Shown here piece by piece: positions 36,640-45,731 of a stretch of 64,000 bases of DNA. The stretch is from Bacillus_BD sp963765265. GTDB lineage: Bacteria > Bacillota > Bacilli > Bacillales > Cytobacillaceae. Location: the NCBI GenBank assembly GCA_963765265.1, contig CAVXVN010000006.1:310001-374000 (forward strand), in the 5' to 3' direction. A model generated the notes under the pieces. It saw only the letters and a program-made list of their open reading frames with translations. It was not told the DNA's origin and searched no databases. A program made the position numbers and the translations under genes. Numbering within the stretch: position 1 is the first letter of the stretch; every line of letters begins with the position of its first letter.

Positions 36640-38307
36640 ATGAAATTTGTAAAAAATGATCAAACAGCTGTTTTTGCCCTTGGAGGGCTTGGTGAAATTG
36701 GAAAAAACACTTACGCCGTCCAATTTCAGGATGAAATTATTGTAATTGATGCTGGAATTAAATTCCCTGAAGATGAATTACTTGGTATAGACTACGTCAT
36801 TCCTGACTATTCTTATTTAGTAAAAAACGAAGAAAAGATTAAAGGTTTATTTATTACTCATGGCCATGAAGACCACATCGGTGGTATTCCTTACTTATTA
36901 AAGCAAATTAATATTCCTATTTATGCAGGAAAACTTGCATTAGCATTAATTAGAAATAAATTAGAAGAGCACGGCCTGTTAAGACAAGCAAAGTTATTTG
37001 AAATAAAAGAAGATGACATCATTAAGTTCAGAAAAACTTCTGTTACTTTTTTCCGCACAACCCACAGTATTCCAGATTCATTTGGCATTGTGGTCAAAAC
37101 TCCACCTGGACAAATCGTTCATACCGGAGATTTTAAATTTGATTTTACCCCTGTCGGTGAATCTGCAAATTTAACGAAGATGGCTGAAATCGGAAAAGAA
37201 GGAGTTCTTTGTTTATTATCCGACAGTACGAATAGTGAAATTTCCGAGTTCACCATGTCGGAAAGACGTGTTGGCGAAACCATTGATGACATATTCAGAA
37301 AAGTTGAAGGCCGTGTCATTTTCGCAACCTTTGCTTCAAATATCCACCGTTTACAACAAGTAACCGAGGCTGCTGCAGCGAATGGACGAAAAATTGCCGT
37401 TTTTGGTAGAAGTATGGAAGCAGCCATTGGAATAGGACAGGAACTAGGATATATTCAAGCACCTAAAGATACTTTCATTGATGCGCATCAAATGAACCGA
37501 CTTCCTGCAAATCGTGTAACGATTCTATGTACAGGCACACAAGGTGAACCGATGGCAGCTTTATCTAGAATTGCAAATGGAACACATCGTCAAATTCAAA
37601 TTATTCCAAATGATACGGTGGTATTCTCATCTTCACCGATTCCGGGTAATACGCTCAGTGTTAACCGGACAATCAATATGTTATCTAGAGCTGGTGCGGA
37701 AGTTATCCATGGAAAATTAAGTAATATTCATACATCCGGACATGGTGGACAGCAAGAACAAAAACTAATGCTCCGCTTGATTAAGCCTAAGTTCTTTATG
37801 CCAATCCATGGTGAATACCGTATGCAAAGAATGCATTCTAAATTAGCAATTGATTGCGGTGTTAAAGAAGAGAACTGTTTTATTATGGATAACGGGGAAG
37901 TGCTTGCCCTTAGTCATGATAAAGCTCAAGTAGCAGGAAAAATAGCGTCTGGTAACGTTTATATTGATGGAAGCGGGATTGGTGATATTGGCAATATCGT
38001 ATTACGTGACCGTCGAATCTTATCCGAAGAAGGTCTCGTTGTCGTTGTCGTTAGCATCAATATGAAAGATTTCAAAATTTCTGCAGGACCAGATATTATT
38101 TCTCGAGGCTTTGTCTACATGAGAGAATCAGGTGATTTAATAAGCGATGCACAAAGCTTAATCACCAAACATTTATCGAAAGTAATGGAACGAAAAACCA
38201 CACAGTGGTCCGAAATTAAAAATGAAATTACAGACACTCTAGCTCCTTTCTTGTATGAAAAAACAAAAAGACGCCCAATGATTTTACCCATCATTATGGA
38301 AGTATAA
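36640..38307 (+). CDS. rnjA: RnjA, ribonuclease J1
   Basis: A 555-residue metallo-beta-lactamase/beta-CASP ribonuclease with 5'-3' exonuclease and endonuclease activity, central to mRNA turnover and 16S rRNA maturation. The metal motif HGHEDHIGG (about residues 74-82), HTGDFKFD, SDSTN, and the C-terminal beta-CASP/HGEYRM region are visible. ATG 36640 has GGAG upstream within the end of rpoY. B. subtilis RNase J1 has 555 residues. In B. subtilis SR1P acts with GapA on this enzyme. Confidence 0.95.
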   Translation: MKFVKNDQTAVFALGGLGEIGKNTYAVQFQDEIIVIDAGIKFPEDELLGIDYVIPDYSYLVKNEEKIKGLFITHGHEDHIGGIPYLLKQINIPIYAGKLALALIRNKLEEHGLLRQAKLFEIKEDDIIKFRKTSVTFFRTTHSIPDSFGIVVKTPPGQIVHTGDFKFDFTPVGESANLTKMAEIGKEGVLCLLSDSTNSEISEFTMSERRVGETIDDIFRKVEGRVIFATFASNIHRLQQVTEAAAANGRKIAVFGRSMEAAIGIGQELGYIQAPKDTFIDAHQMNRLPANRVTILCTGTQGEPMAALSRIANGTHRQIQIIPNDTVVFSSSPIPGNTLSVNRTINMLSRAGAEVIHGKLSNIHTSGHGGQQEQKLMLRLIKPKFFMPIHGEYRMQRMHSKLAIDCGVKEENCFIMDNGEVLALSHDKAQVAGKIASGNVYIDGSGIGDIGNIVLRDRRILSEEGLVVVVVSINMKDFKISAGPDIISRGFVYMRESGDLISDAQSLITKHLSKVMERKTTQWSEIKNEITDTLAPFLYEKTKRRPMILPIIMEV

Positions 38308-38315
38308 TGTTGGGT

Positions 38316-38347
38316 AAAAAAAAAGCACCCTAAGGGTGCTTTTTTTA
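38316..38347 (+). terminator. Terminator of rnjA
   Basis: AGCACCCT and AGGGTGCT sit almost head to head between A9 and T7 runs. Confidence 0.9.
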
Positions 38348-38356
38348 TTGTCCAGT

Positions 38357-38393
38357 TCCATTGGCTAGCCCCTCGAGGTCTTAAGCCGATGGA
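38357..38393. repeat. Inverted repeat after ktrC
   Basis: CCATTGGCT and AGCCGATGG (one mismatch) with a G/C-rich loop CCTCGAGG. It lies 7 bases beyond the ktrC stop. On the minus strand no clear T run follows directly. It could be a REP-like palindrome or part of the ktrC transcript end. Confidence 0.55.
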
Positions 38394-38400
38394 GCTTTTC

Positions 38401-39063
38401 TTATTGTAATACCTTTTTCTCAAAACGATTAATATCTACATCCGCACCAATTACGATTAGAATGTCCTTTTCATTGATTATTTCGTTTGCTTGAGGAGAA
38501 ACAATAATTTCATTTTTTCGTTTTATCGCAACAATGTTTATTCCATATTTTGCACGAATGTCTAAATTGAGAATCGAATGTCCATCAATTTTTTCACTTG
38601 CCACAATTTCGACAATACTATGTTCATCAGAGAGCTCCAAATAATCAAGTACACTATTGGAAATCATATTATTTGCAATTCTCTTTCCCATATCACGTTC
38701 CGGATGTACAACATGATCAGCACCAATCTTAACCAATACCTTTTCATGATAATCATTTTGAGCTTTAACGGTAATATTTTGAACACCATGTTCTTTTAAA
38801 ATGATCGTTGTTAATATGCTTGCTTGAATATTATCACCAATTGCAACAACCACATGATCAAAATTACGAATCCCTAGTTCTTTTAATACCTTTTCATCCG
38901 TTGAATCACCTACAACTGCATGTGACGCAATCATAGAGTAGTCATTCACTCGATCTTCATTAATATCAATAGCCATCACTTCTATGCCTTGTTCAGCTAA
39001 TGTACGGCAAATACTGCCACCAAAACGACCTAAACCAATAACTGCAAATTCTTTTTTCACCAT
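38401..39063 (-). CDS. ktrC: KtrC, potassium uptake regulatory subunit (RCK)
   Basis: 220 residues. N-terminal RCK_N Rossmann domain starting FAVIGLGRFGGSICRTLAE, followed by the RCK_C domain (about 140-220, including GHSILNLDIRAKYGI). It gates the KtrD membrane channel and responds to ATP/ADP; in Gram-positive bacteria RCK_C can bind c-di-AMP. No membrane partner is adjacent, as with B. subtilis ktrC. ATG 39063 or the following GTG 39060 both lie close to GGAGG. Convergent with rnjA. Confidence 0.88.
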   Translation of the reverse strand: MVKKEFAVIGLGRFGGSICRTLAEQGIEVMAIDINEDRVNDYSMIASHAVVGDSTDEKVLKELGIRNFDHVVVAIGDNIQASILTTIILKEHGVQNITVKAQNDYHEKVLVKIGADHVVHPERDMGKRIANNMISNSVLDYLELSDEHSIVEIVASEKIDGHSILNLDIRAKYGINIVAIKRKNEIIVSPQANEIINEKDILIVIGADVDINRFEKKVLQ

Positions 39064-39151
39064 TCATTCCTCCAAAAGAAATAAACATTATGCTCCTATA
39101 TTATCATAAGGAAATTTATATATATATTGATTTAAAAATCTACAACAAGAA

Positions 39152-39176
39152 AAAAACCGAAATGACTTCGGTTTTT
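39152..39176 (-). terminator. Terminator of dapL
   Basis: AAAAACCGA and TCGGTTTTT pair just beyond the dapL stop, with T-rich sequence following on the minus strand. Confidence 0.8.
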
Positions 39177-39195
39177 CATTCATACACATTATCTC

Positions 39196-40317
39196 TTATT
39201 TATTTCCCTTATACTCAACATATTCTGTAATCATTTTGATCGCTGTTTCAATGGCTTGTTCATTAGGAGTTAGCTTTGCATGATGAAGACCATATTCGGA
39301 TTCCACTCCAAGCCAAAACATGAAACCAGGAATTTCTTTTAACATATAACCAAAATCCTCACCTGTCATCGCTTCCCTACATTCAATTACGTTTACATCT
39401 GTTTGAGTTTGAACAAACCCCGTAAATTCCCTAGTTAATTCAGCTTCATTATACACTTGATAATACATAGAACCGAAATCTAGCTTTGCTTCACATTGGT
39501 AACTTACTTCGATTCCTCTCACTACATTTTCAATACGTTTCTTCACTTTGTCCATAGATTCAGCTGAAAGCGCACGGATCGTTCCATCAAGCCGCGCCTT
39601 CTCCGCAATAATATTTTGAACGGTTCCACTTGTGATTTTTCCAATTGTAATAACTGCACTGTCAAGTGGATCCACATTTCTAGAAATAATGGTTTGAAGT
39701 TGTGTCACTAATGAACAGGCGGCAATGATCATGTCATTTGTTTGATGTGGATAGGCAGCATGTCCACCTTTTCCTTTTAAATCAATAAACAACTCTGAGG
39801 TATTAGCAAACAACAACCCCTCACGAATGGCAATCGTACCTACTGGATATTCTGGAGCAATATGAAGGGCAAAGATCATGTCTGGCTTCCATTCCTTCAT
39901 AATTTCACTTTTAAGCATCGGCTCTGCCCCACCTGGTCCTTCTTCTGCGGGTTGGAAAATAAATAAGAGATCATCCTTAATGGAATGGTGAACAAAGTAT
40001 GTTAATACACCTAGAGCGATCGACATATGGAAATCATGACCACACGCATGCATTTCAGTTTCGTGCTGAGAATGGAATGGTAGATCCGTTTCTTCAACAA
40101 TAGGTAATCCGTCTATATCGGCACGGTAACCTATTGTTTTCTCTGGTGATGTTCCATTTATTTTTACAAAAATACCGGTTTTCCACTGTTTTATTTGTAT
40201 TCTATCTTGCGGCAATGAATCTAGATAGGATAATAAGTAAGCTTGTGTTTTAAACTCTTGAAATCCAAGTTCAGGAATTTGGTGAAGATCACGACGAATT
40301 TGCACAAATGAATTCAA
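39196..40317 (-). CDS. dapL: DapL, N-acetyldiaminopimelate deacetylase
   Basis: Third acetyl-branch enzyme of diaminopimelate/lysine synthesis, which frees LL-diaminopimelate. A 373-residue M20 peptidase-family protein: GYRADIDGLPI (metal Asp), MHACGHDFHMS (metal His), FQPAEEGPGGAEPM (catalytic and metal Glu), HIAPEYPVGT, and a dimerisation domain with GKGGHAAYPHQTND. TTG 40317 is the chosen start, with AAGGAAG upstream. It lies downstream of dapH, separated by 306 bases containing repeat A2. Confidence 0.88.
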   Translation of the reverse strand: MNSFVQIRRDLHQIPELGFQEFKTQAYLLSYLDSLPQDRIQIKQWKTGIFVKINGTSPEKTIGYRADIDGLPIVEETDLPFHSQHETEMHACGHDFHMSIALGVLTYFVHHSIKDDLLFIFQPAEEGPGGAEPMLKSEIMKEWKPDMIFALHIAPEYPVGTIAIREGLLFANTSELFIDLKGKGGHAAYPHQTNDMIIAACSLVTQLQTIISRNVDPLDSAVITIGKITSGTVQNIIAEKARLDGTIRALSAESMDKVKKRIENVVRGIEVSYQCEAKLDFGSMYYQVYNEAELTREFTGFVQTQTDVNVIECREAMTGEDFGYMLKEIPGFMFWLGVESEYGLHHAKLTPNEQAIETAIKMITEYVEYKGNK

Positions 40318-40623
40318 TTTGATATCTTCCTTTCAATCATATTTGAATGCTGATGTATGCTGATCTTACAAAAAGAACCATCATATAAATACAGAATAAA
40401 TTTAATTATCTATAATTGTACAGTGACTATCTTCTTTAGTAAATGCCTCATTTCTTTAACACCCCAAAAATACATTTATAAAAAGAAAGCTTCCATCGAT
40501 CAAGGAAAATTTATACGGAGAGTTATAAAGAAAACTTCCATCAGTGGGGGTATTACAGCCTGTTAAACCGGGATAATTGGAATAAAATATGCGTGAACAC
40601 AAATGGTCCACGCACAATTCCAA
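40318..40623. other. dapH-dapL gap
   Basis: 306 bases between two genes of one pathway. It contains repeat A2 (40530-40576) and, just upstream, a related fragment with AAAGCTTCCATCGATCAAGG at 40486-40505. Nothing else was recognised. Confidence 0.55.
40530..40576 (-). repeat. Hairpin repeat family A, copy A2 (internal deletion)
   Basis: Left end GAAAACTTCCATCAGTGGGG joins directly to TATTACAGCCTGTTAAAC and CGGGATAA. Compared with A3 (59941-60042), everything between the two GTGGGGG blocks is missing, which is what recombination or slippage between those 7-bp repeats would leave. It lies 47 bases after the dapH stop, in the same orientation relative to its gene as A1 and A3. Confidence 0.8.
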
Positions 40624-41334
40624 TTATAGCTGACGGAGTTCTTGCATAATTTCCGTTTTTGACTTTGTTTTCTCATCAATCTCCTTAATGACACGTGCAG
40701 GAGTGCCTGCTACAACCGTATATGGTGGGACGTCATTTATCACAACAGCACCTGCAGCAACAACAGCGCCTTTCCCTATTGTAACACCCTCCAAGACTAC
40801 GCAATTTGCTCCAATAAGAACATCATCTTCTACAATAACAGGTTTTGCAGAAGGTGGCTCAATAACACCTGCTAATACAGTGCCTGCCCCAATGTGACAG
40901 TTTTTCCCTACTGTTGCTCTACCACCAAGAACAACGTTCATATCGATCATTGTTCCTTCACCGATAACGGCACCAATATTAATCGAAGCACCCATCATAA
41001 TTACGGCATTATCACCAATTTCTACTTGATCACGGATGATCACACCCGGCTCAATTCTAGCCTTAATATTTTTCATATCTAGTAAAGGGATGGCTGAATT
41101 TCTACGATCATTTTCAATCACGTAATCTTCAATTTGGGCTTTATTTGCTTCCAATACTTGATTTAGTGTTTCCCATTCTCCAAACACAACACCGCTTTTT
41201 CCATTAATAAAGGCTTTGCTATCAGATCCAAAGTCAATCCCTTCTATTTCACCTTTTATGTATATTTTTACTGGTGTCGATTTCTTGCTATTTTGAATAA
41301 ATGAGATAATCTCATTTGCATCCATCATTTTCAT
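40624..41334 (-). CDS. dapH: DapH, tetrahydrodipicolinate N-acetyltransferase
   Basis: First acetyl-branch enzyme: transfers acetyl from acetyl-CoA to tetrahydrodipicolinate. 236 residues: N-terminal alpha/beta domain (DANEIISFIQNSKKSTPVKI), then a left-handed beta-helix of hexapeptide repeats (ARIEPGVIIRDQVEIGDNAV, VIGEGTMIDMNVVLGGRA, GANCVVLEGVTIGKGAVVAA). ATG 41334 lies 8 bases after AGGAGG. It is upstream of dapL on the same strand; patA, the middle enzyme, is 12 kb away. Confidence 0.9.
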   Translation of the reverse strand: MKMMDANEIISFIQNSKKSTPVKIYIKGEIEGIDFGSDSKAFINGKSGVVFGEWETLNQVLEANKAQIEDYVIENDRRNSAIPLLDMKNIKARIEPGVIIRDQVEIGDNAVIMMGASINIGAVIGEGTMIDMNVVLGGRATVGKNCHIGAGTVLAGVIEPPSAKPVIVEDDVLIGANCVVLEGVTIGKGAVVAAGAVVINDVPPYTVVAGTPARVIKEIDEKTKSKTEIMQELRQL

Positions 41335-41435
41335 TGATTTAACCTCCTACTTTATGTTGTTTATTTCTAATAATTTATCAAACAAAAGCATTGAAAACAA
41401 GAAAAACAAAAACTTCTAACTAGGCTGAACCCTCA

Positions 41436-42949
41436 TTATGTAGAACTTTTCTGTTTTTTGGGCAACAATAAGATCAATATTAAACTAATTATAGCAATAA
41501 AAAGAACAACATAATAGACAGTGTGAAGCGAAGTTGTTAGCCCATCTTGAAGTAATTTCAACATGGTTTCAGGTAGATTATTTCTTTCTTCTTTGTTTAG
41601 TAATATATTAATGGAATCCACATCAAGCTTTGCGGTTTCCCCGGTACCATGGTCTGCAAAATACTGCAATAGTCGACTATTTAATATTCCACCAAGTAAA
41701 GCTGCACCAATGGTATTACCTAAATTTCTCATAAACATATTGGATGCTGTTGCGATTCCTCGTTGTTGCCAATCAACCGTACTCTGAATCGAAACGATAA
41801 ACGCTGTCAAAGTGAGCCCCATCCCAATACCAATAAAGAACGATCCTACAGCAGCCCACATCGGTCCCATTTCTTTCGTTAAGGTTACAAACATAACACT
41901 CCCTAAAACGAGAGCTACTCCCCCTAAAATAGACGTTTTTCTAAATCCAATTTTCAACAATAGTTTTCCTGCAAATGCTAGAAGCAATCGGCCAACCAAT
42001 CGACATGGTTGTTAAAGTAAATCCTGCAACAATTGGTGATCGCTCCATGACACCTTGAACAAAGGTTGGCAAGAAACTCGAAATTCCAATTAACATAATA
42101 CCTGTCGTTAAAGATGTCATATTGGCAATAAAAATGGATCGTTCTTTCCAAATAGAAAAAGGCATAATGGGTTCTTTAGCCTTTCGTTCTTGAAAATAAA
42201 AGAAAATGAATACAATTACACTTATCGATAGGAGACTGAATTGACTGATAGGAAAACCAAGACCATCTCGTTCCACCTTCTACAAGCACAAACATCAGGG
42301 TCGAAATAGCAATGGTTAGGAAAATGGCTCCTGCATAATCAATATTGTGCTTTTTCCGCTCTACTTTTTCGTGTAAAAATAGAATTAAACCAATTATTGA
42401 CACAATTCCTAGTGGAATATTAAGCCAAAAAATATAACGCCAGCTCACATATTGAACAAGAATCCCACCAAGTGCTGGTCCAAGTATGGCAGATATTCCC
42501 CATACACTTGATAGGTACCCTTGTATATTCGCTCTTTCTTCTTTTGAATAAATATCTCCCACAATCGTTGTTGCTATGGGTGTAACAGCTCCAGCACCGA
42601 ATCCTTGGATCAACCTAAAAATGATCAGCATCGTCATTGAATTAGCTAACCCGCAAAGAATGGAACCAATCAAAAACATGATAATACCAAAAATGAGGAT
42701 CGGCTTTCTACCAAACAAATCGGACAGTTTCCCATAGATTAAAACAGTTACAGAATTCATTAATAAATACGAAGAAAAAACCCAACTATATAAAGAAAAG
42801 CCCCCCAAATCACCAACAATTGCTGGCATCGCAGTTGAAACGATCGTTGCTTCAATCGCTCCCATAAACATAGCAAGCATAATTGACGCAAGTACGATTG
42901 GACGATTTGTTTTCTTTGTTGATTTCCCTCCCATTAATGCTTTTTCCAT
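41436..42949 (-). CDS. DHA2-family MFS multidrug exporter (two apparent frameshifts)
   Basis: A drug:H+ antiporter of the 14-helix EmrB/QacA type. The N-terminal third has ASIMLAMFMGAIEATIVSTA, YGKLSDLFGRKPIL (motif A) and a motif-C-like GISAILGPALGGILV. The frame breaks near 42228-42238 and again near 41978-41984; the three pieces join smoothly (QERKAKEPIMPFSIW and then AFAGKLLLKIGFRKT). One extra base at each site explains it. Two breaks in a dispensable gene could also be real decay, so this is less certain than the essential genes. ATG 42949 follows AAAGGGTG. Substrate unknown. Confidence 0.78.
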
Positions 42950-43036
42950 AAGAACACCCTTTCTATCTCTCATGATACATACATTTCATTCAAATATCAT
43001 GTTCCTAATGTCTATTTTCATGCAAACTAAGGATAA

Positions 43037-43104
43037 AGAAAACTCGCCGATTGACGAGCCTGCAAGGCGAAGACAGAGGCGTAGTTGCACTTATACTGTT
43101 TTCC
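43037..43104. repeat. G/C-rich repeat-like segment
   Basis: A stretch with CTCGCCGATTGACGAG (imperfect palindrome), GCAAGGCGAAGACAGAGGCG and TAGTTGCACTTAT. The last 13 bases also occur in repeat A1 (2748-2760). It is more G/C-rich than its surroundings and has no coding frame. I suspect a dispersed repeat, but only the 13-base match is seen in this window. Confidence 0.4.
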
Positions 43105-43166
43105 TAAAAATTGCCCCTACACCTGAACTTCCCCAGCGCTGCAATTTTATAGTTTCTTAAGAGTGT

Positions 43167-43198
43167 AAAAAGAGCTCCCTTTTTTTGATTGGGAGCTT
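43167..43198 (-). terminator. Terminator of darB
   Basis: AGCTCCC and GGGAGCT flank an 11-base loop. T-rich bases follow on the minus strand. Confidence 0.8.
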
Positions 43199-43224
43199 AA
43201 ATATGTTCCTTGTTTTGAAGTTCA

Positions 43225-43641
43225 TCATTTTAGCAGTTGCATGACCGCTCTTCTGGTTAAAATACCCTCAAACAAACCTTCATCATTTTCTACACATAAA
43301 AAGGGATGATCCACCAATAATTTAATCGAGTCTGGAATGGAAGCATCTATTTTGAGATGTGGAATCTTTTTGTTCATTACTTCTTCTACTTTCTTTTGTT
43401 CAAGTTTTTCATATTCAATTCTTTCAAGACCCAGAATCGATTCCATAATAATGGGAGTACTAATTAGACCATGTAGCCTATAATGCGGGTCGAGCACAGG
43501 TATGGCTGTATATCCACTTTTCGTTAACACTAGTAGGGCATGTTCCAGACTATTGCCTACTTGAACATGAGCTACCCGCTCAGAAGCAATCATCAAATTA
43601 CGGATGTTCATTTCCAAAAACTCATTGCCAAGATTAATCAT
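43225..43641 (-). CDS. darB: DarB/YkuL, c-di-AMP-binding CBS protein
   Basis: A 138-residue stand-alone pair of CBS motifs (VGNSLEHALLVLTKSGYTAI and DASIPDSIKLLVDHPFLCV). B. subtilis DarB (YkuL, CbpB) binds c-di-AMP and, when free of it, stimulates the (p)ppGpp synthetase Rel and pyruvate carboxylase. The pycA gene of this organism is in the same window. ATG 43641 has GAGGAG 10 bases upstream; a TTG at 43659 overlaps that site. It lies near ykuJ and ykuI as in B. subtilis. Confidence 0.85.
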   Translation of the reverse strand: MINLGNEFLEMNIRNLMIASERVAHVQVGNSLEHALLVLTKSGYTAIPVLDPHYRLHGLISTPIIMESILGLERIEYEKLEQKKVEEVMNKKIPHLKIDASIPDSIKLLVDHPFLCVENDEGLFEGILTRRAVMQLLK

Positions 43642-43852
43642 AGCTGAAAAACTCCTCAAATATCATTTACCACAATATATTTTATCACAGTTTCTCATAA
43701 TCCGCTTCTCTAACCTATCTTTCATCCCGACAAAAATATATTTTTACAAGAAACGAACAAGTACTTTGAAAAGCCCCGACAGGCAAAAATATTCAAACAG
43801 AAATACGATTACTTGAAAGATATTGCCTATGAAGTATTGGCCATTCTTATCT

Positions 43853-43881
43853 AAAAAAAGGAACCGCAGATGGGTTCCTTT
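43853..43881 (-). terminator. Terminator of ykuJ
   Basis: AAAGGAACC and GGTTCCTTT over a 7-base loop, continuing into a T run on the minus strand. Confidence 0.87.
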
Positions 43882-43888
43882 AGATACA

Positions 43889-44125
43889 TTATTGAATTAA
43901 ATCAAAGATTTCAATTGTAATCATATCAATATTATCAAATTGGTATCTTTTTGGTTTCTCTTTGTCTAGATAAACTTCCAATTCAAATGTTTCATTCTTA
44001 GGTTGATAAGTTACCTGACATTTTCGTTCACCATTCACCTCAAAAAATCGTTGTGAAGGTTCTCCACTATTTGATTGCTCTTGTAAATTTTTTAACCTTG
44101 ATATTATCCCTTGAAGCTGTGACAT
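43889..44125 (-). CDS. ykuJ: YkuJ (DUF1797)
   Basis: 78 residues, very close in length to B. subtilis YkuJ. It shares SQLQGIISRLKNLQE, RFFEVNGERKCQVTY and FDNIDMITIEIFDLIQ with that family. A small alpha/beta protein of unknown role. ATG 44125 lies after AGGAGAGG; the frame is open to 44206 but upstream codons precede the ribosome site and are not expected to be translated. Confidence 0.88.
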   Translation of the reverse strand: MSQLQGIISRLKNLQEQSNSGEPSQRFFEVNGERKCQVTYQPKNETFELEVYLDKEKPKRYQFDNIDMITIEIFDLIQ

Positions 44126-44325
44126 GCTCCCTCTCCTTTCAACAAAAACCAAGTATTTACTACTAGGTTTTACCTTTGACATATTTCTAAACCAAAAATT
44201 TTTCACAATTTATTCATGTCAATATTACAAGCATAAGATAAAATGAAGTGTTTGTACAAGAAAAAATGAATTAAATTCTTGTTTTTTTTACAAAACAACT
44301 TAAAATGATCTATTTTTCGACATGC

Positions 44326-45532
44326 TTAGAGTAAATTCTCATTTTGATAGAGAAAATCATAGGATAAATCGATAAATAAATAATCACGTGTATTTAATGG
44401 GTATGAAAAAGTTCTAATCGTTTCACCTGTCTCGATATCACGATACAAGTCAGAAAGAATTCCTTTTTTATCATTTCTCATTTTAATAATATTTTCTAAA
44501 AAATAAGGACGCCAACTCCAATTTTTTTGTAAATATTCTAATTGGATTACCCATTGATTATTTTCATTAAACATATTCGGAGATTTTTGAAATCCGTCTT
44601 CATCACAAATATATATTCTTAAAGCGATTTGATCCAAATCTTTCACAAGTACCTTCAATAATTCTTCGTAATCCAATGTTTTCCGATTTTTAATAAGTAT
44701 TTCCTGAAGACGGTTATGGAATCTCTCAGTGATCAAAACGAGCGATTCCAGCTTTTTCTTTTCATACATGATAAATTCATGAAATTCTGCTTTTAACTTA
44801 TCTTTCAAAATATCTCGAGAATAAAAATGACATGCTGGTTTTTCCAAATAATAACCTTGATAATAACGACCACCATGTTGCCAAGCAAATTGTAGTTGAT
44901 AAATCATTTCAATATTTTTAAACAAAAGCATCGCACCAATCTTTCTCGCCAAAATGGATAATGAATATAAAATATCCTTATAGGCGAGCGATGGGTTTGT
45001 TGATCGCAATGGTTGTAAATCCACCTTCACGATATCTGGTTTCACCTGGCCAATTAAATCAAGATGACTGCTATCATCTCCCAGTTTGTCAATAGCGATC
45101 TTAATCCCGTATGTACGATAATAATTCAATAAATGATCAAATTCCTTTTTTGGATCCTCTATTGATAACACCAACACAATCCGATTCAAAGAAATACCCT
45201 TTTCTTGAAATTGCAATAAAAGCTTGCAAAAAAGCTTCTCCACTATCATGTGCTAGTAAATCCACATCTCTATTTACAAATAAGAGTATATCTTCATCCA
45301 AAGAAACAGCCTTATCTAAACCCTTTGTGAGTACAACATTATCTACTTCAAGACGATATTCATCTGGAATGTTTTTATCCAGAAAAAAAGGTCCTAAACT
45401 TACCATCTTTTCATCTGATACATATCTTCCTAATATTTCATACCCAATAATTCGATGTTCATCTGCACTGAATATCGGTTGAAATAAAGGTATCACATGT
45501 TCTAAGTCCGTTAGGATATCCAATACATCCAT
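44326..45532 (-). CDS. ykuI: YkuI-like EAL-domain protein (apparent frameshift)
   Basis: About 402 residues: N-terminal EAL domain (FQPIFSADEHRIIGYEILGR, then GPFFLDKNIPDEYRLEVDN), and a C-terminal PAS-like YkuI_C domain (NWSWRPYFLENIIKMRN). B. subtilis YkuI binds c-di-GMP but showed no hydrolysis in isolation. The frame breaks at 45218-45221, where one extra T in a run shifts LLLQFQEKGISL. The motif that is EITE in active enzymes reads VLSI here, so a metal-binding glutamate is missing. ATG 45532 lies 8 bases after AAGGAGG. Confidence 0.88.
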
Positions 45533-45731
45533 TAAGAATCCTCCTTTTAAATAATGAACCATTATACCATAAATACAAGGCTAAATAGCTATATGTCGCA
45601 AATAACCCCAACATTTCATGGCCCCTTTTTACATCATGAAAATGGTCCTGTTTTTCAGGTAGTACTTCTATTTCCTTTCATCGTTTGATAATATGTAAAG
45701 AAGTACTTTTATAGATGGGTTGGTAGAGAGT

